From contig JAZDKM010000247.1 in assembly GCA_043803085.1 (NCBI GenBank), positions 19,091-83,090 on the forward strand: a stretch of 64,000 nt of DNA, read 5' to 3'. Numbering within the stretch: the first letter of the stretch is position 1; every line of letters starts with the position of its first letter. This stretch comes from JAAEQG01 sp043803085 (lineage in GTDB: Bacteria > Planctomycetota > Phycisphaerae > UBA1845). The position numbers and the translations under genes are program-made. The notes beneath the pieces are model-generated. The model was not told the DNA's origin and did no database searches. It saw only the letters and a program-made list of their open reading frames with translations. Positions 62,404-64,000 of the stretch are shown piece after piece.

Positions 62404-62670
62404 TCAGCGGACAGGTTCGGATTGTGCCGCAGACAGCGCCGAGCCGGGTCGTTCGTCTCTTTCTGGAGCAGCGCACAACTCGCACAGGGCGGCCTCGGCC
62501 CTTTCCTGATCGTCAGCATGTTCGTATTCGTCCATCAAACGTCGTCCCTGTTTTGCCCGCCGGCGATAGAGCATGACCTGCAAATGCGCCTCATCGATAG
62601 ACGTGGCCCTGTGTGTAACGGCCTTGATCTCTTCTCTGCTCGTCAGGCTATCCCAGTCGTGCGGGTTCAT
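62404..62670 (-). CDS. hypothetical helical protein, 88 aa
   Basis: MNPHDWDSLTSREEIKAVTH; CELC pair near residue 65. AGAGGATAC before the ATG. Unrecognised. Confidence 0.5.
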   Translation of the reverse strand: MNPHDWDSLTSREEIKAVTHRATSIDEAHLQVMLYRRRAKQGRRLMDEYEHADDQERAEAALCELCAAPERDERPGSALSAAQSEPVR

Positions 62671-62830
62671 CGGGTATCCTCTTTGCCCATTCGGCCAGCC
62701 GGGAATCGTCGGCGTCGATCAGTTCGGACTCGTGCGTGAAGGTCCCGGTCTTCGCCAGCCGGGCGATCTCGGCCTTGCGAGTTCGGCATCGTTCCAGCAG
62801 CACCTCCCACGGCGGCAGCTCGGTCGTCAT
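62648..62830 (-). CDS. hypothetical protein, 60 aa
   Basis: MTTELPPWEVLLERCRTRKA; helical, acidic C-terminus. GGAGGACG before the ATG. Overlaps the next gene by 23 nt. Confidence 0.45.
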   Translation of the reverse strand: MTTELPPWEVLLERCRTRKAEIARLAKTGTFTHESELIDADDSRLAEWAKRIPDEPARLG

Positions 62831-63270
62831 ACGTCCTCCTTCTTCTGCGCGGCCCGGTAGCGGTCCAGGGCGGCTTGCATTTTCTGTTGGCGCGAGGGGG
62901 CAGCCTCAAAGCGACGAGCGGCTTCGTCTTCCGTCAGTCCCACCAGGATCGGCCCTTCGGTGAGCAGGTCGAACAGATTGCCGAGCCGCTGCTGTTTTTT
63001 TGTTGCGCGATCACACGGAAAAAGGCAGCGAGCGCCTCCGTAGTCATAAACAACTTCGGGCGCCGGTTCTCCTTTCTTCACGAGCCAAAATCCAGAGACC
63101 GGACTGTATCCATAATCGCCGACACAAAACACAATCGGCGGCCCTTCCAGCGATTTCCCGGCCTGTTGCAGGCGCAGCATCAGCGTCTCGATCTGCTCGG
63201 CGGTAAACTCGGCCTCCCAGCTATTCGAGTATTGTGTTTCCGGCATTTGGACTTTCGCGGTCCTGGTCAT
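62827..63270 (-). CDS. hypothetical protein, 147 aa
   Basis: MTRTAKVQMPETQYSNSWEA; alpha/beta with VYDYGGARCLFPCDRATKKQ and helical C-terminus. AAAGGAG before the ATG. Unrecognised. Confidence 0.5.
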   Translation of the reverse strand: MTRTAKVQMPETQYSNSWEAEFTAEQIETLMLRLQQAGKSLEGPPIVFCVGDYGYSPVSGFWLVKKGEPAPEVVYDYGGARCLFPCDRATKKQQRLGNLFDLLTEGPILVGLTEDEAARRFEAAPSRQQKMQAALDRYRAAQKKEDV

Positions 63271-63443
63271 AGCGTATCTCCTTTTTTCTTCTCCTTCTTC
63301 GCATGGGCATGGCCGGCCGCGCAGTCGAGACGAGGCTCCTCACACCACATCAAATTATCGCCACGGCAACCGCAGTCTTCAGAGCACAGTCCGTCGTACT
63401 CATGCTCTTTCAGCCAGGCGGACACGATCTCTTTCAATGTCAT
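63267..63443 (-). CDS. Cys-rich small phage protein (YDGLC...CGC type), 58 aa
   Basis: MTLKEIVSAWLKEHEYDGLC, SEDCGCRGDNLMWCEE and a later Cys: the pattern of a widespread small phage protein (LxExGYDGLxxxxCGCxxDDLxPC). GATGGAGA before the ATG; stop overlaps the next start. Confidence 0.65.
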   Translation of the reverse strand: MTLKEIVSAWLKEHEYDGLCSEDCGCRGDNLMWCEEPRLDCAAGHAHAKKEKKKGDTL

Positions 63444-63712
63444 GGAATATCTCCATCAATGCCCATTGCAACGATCATTACGGCGTCCTGCCGGTCACTG
63501 GTACGGGCATCCGTGGCGCAGGACGCGCCCTCATCGTCTATACTCACGACCTTTTTGCACTTCGGACAAAAGTGGGTCCTGAGAATCGCGACCGTGATAT
63601 TGCTGATTCCCGCGCATTCGATGACCTCGGCCTTGAAGGGCTCGGCGTCCGGTCGAAACTCGACATCATAGGCGTGTGCGAGTATCGTGCGTTTGTGTCG
63701 GCATTTTGGCAT
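63440..63712 (-). CDS. hypothetical protein with Cys pairs, 90 aa
   Basis: MPKCRHKRTILAHAYDVEFR; FCPKCKKVVSIDDEG suggests a zinc ribbon. Overlaps the next gene by ATGA. First gene of the visible element R early operon. Confidence 0.5.
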   Translation of the reverse strand: MPKCRHKRTILAHAYDVEFRPDAEPFKAEVIECAGISNITVAILRTHFCPKCKKVVSIDDEGASCATDARTSDRQDAVMIVAMGIDGDIP

Positions 63713-64000
63713 AATTCAATCTTCTCTGATGAAAAGCCTCGATGATACCGGCCCGCCCGTCCGTCGCCTTTGCGGGATGAAAACCCTGAAAAAAGCCGCT
63801 ATGACACGTGGCAGGCTTCACGGGACCGGGCCTAAGCCAAGAATGAAAAGCATGATTCCAAACGCGGCGGCCGTCCGTGAGTGTGCAAGCTCAACAAAAC
63901 ATCGCCCGTAAGAGGTCCTGTTTCCTGCGATTTTCGACCGCCGCGACGATTCCAGATAGAAGCCGCCCGCGCCGTGAGGAACGGGCGACCCCAGGTTGGA
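63713..64000. other. leader of the element R early operon
   Basis: 288 bp without a convincing gene. On the minus strand a weak AAGCC/GGCTT stem followed by TTTT lies near 63795-63825, again ahead of a gene. The promoter is not clear. Confidence 0.3.

Noticed and set aside
62322..62519. 65-codon minus frame overlapping SSB and the 62404 gene
   Set aside because: Overlaps two better-supported genes by 41 and 116 nt and lacks a ribosome binding site.

Overview
The window is dense, GC-rich bacteriophage DNA, almost certainly from two tailed phages or prophages lying side by side on one contig. Genes overlap by ATGA, GTGA or TGATG junctions, most lie on the minus strand, and there are two separate packaging/head modules. 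No rRNA, tRNA, CRISPR array or bacterial housekeeping gene is recognisable. The host is probably Gram-negative, because one protein has a lipobox and many have Sec signal peptides. Short intergenic repeats of the ATTGATGATTGATGATT and ACCACGAAGGACACGAAG type recall environmental PVC-group (Planctomycetota-like) genomes; that is an impression only.

Element L (about 1-32.4 kb), read leftward on the minus strand: tyrosine integrase (30.4-31.4 kb), small early genes, a recombination block (RecE-like nuclease, ERF annealing protein, RuvC-like resolvase), a CsrA-like RNA-binding protein, an SF2 helicase interrupted by an intein, a plus-strand island (17.8-21.3 kb) with an AAA+ clamp-loader-like protein, a second recombinase and many structured leaders, a replication-initiator-like gene containing iteron-like repeats, a C5 methyltransferase, an HNH endonuclease, accessory genes including a lipoprotein, then large terminase, portal, scaffold, major capsid protein and the first of the exported tail-position proteins, cut by the window edge.

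Element R (about 32.4-64 kb) repeats the plan with different protein families: early genes at 54-64 kb (SSB, NinB-like, RuvC-like, sliding-clamp-like, DUF5131, ASCH-like), a short plus-strand island (52.5-53.6 kb), terminase small and large subunits, podovirus portal, scaffold, E15/BPP-1-type major capsid protein, a Bbp16-like cement protein, then six long tail-position genes that all start with signal peptides. Several accessory families occur in both elements (the exported beta-rich protein, the MK(A/Q)WLA protein, the GG-YLHV protein), as does a conserved leader RNA element, so the two probably share a host and have exchanged genes. A fragment of the element-L methyltransferase survives in element R.

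The most unusual features are: (i) an endonuclease gene read in the +1 frame inside an intein whose own frame stays open; (ii) a set of leader hairpins with GGA in the loop, two with covarying stems, alongside a phage CsrA homologue; (iii) signal peptides on every large tail-position protein of both elements; (iv) terminator-like hairpins placed directly before ribosome binding sites, one carrying a 13-nt complement to the ribosome binding sites of two neighbouring genes.
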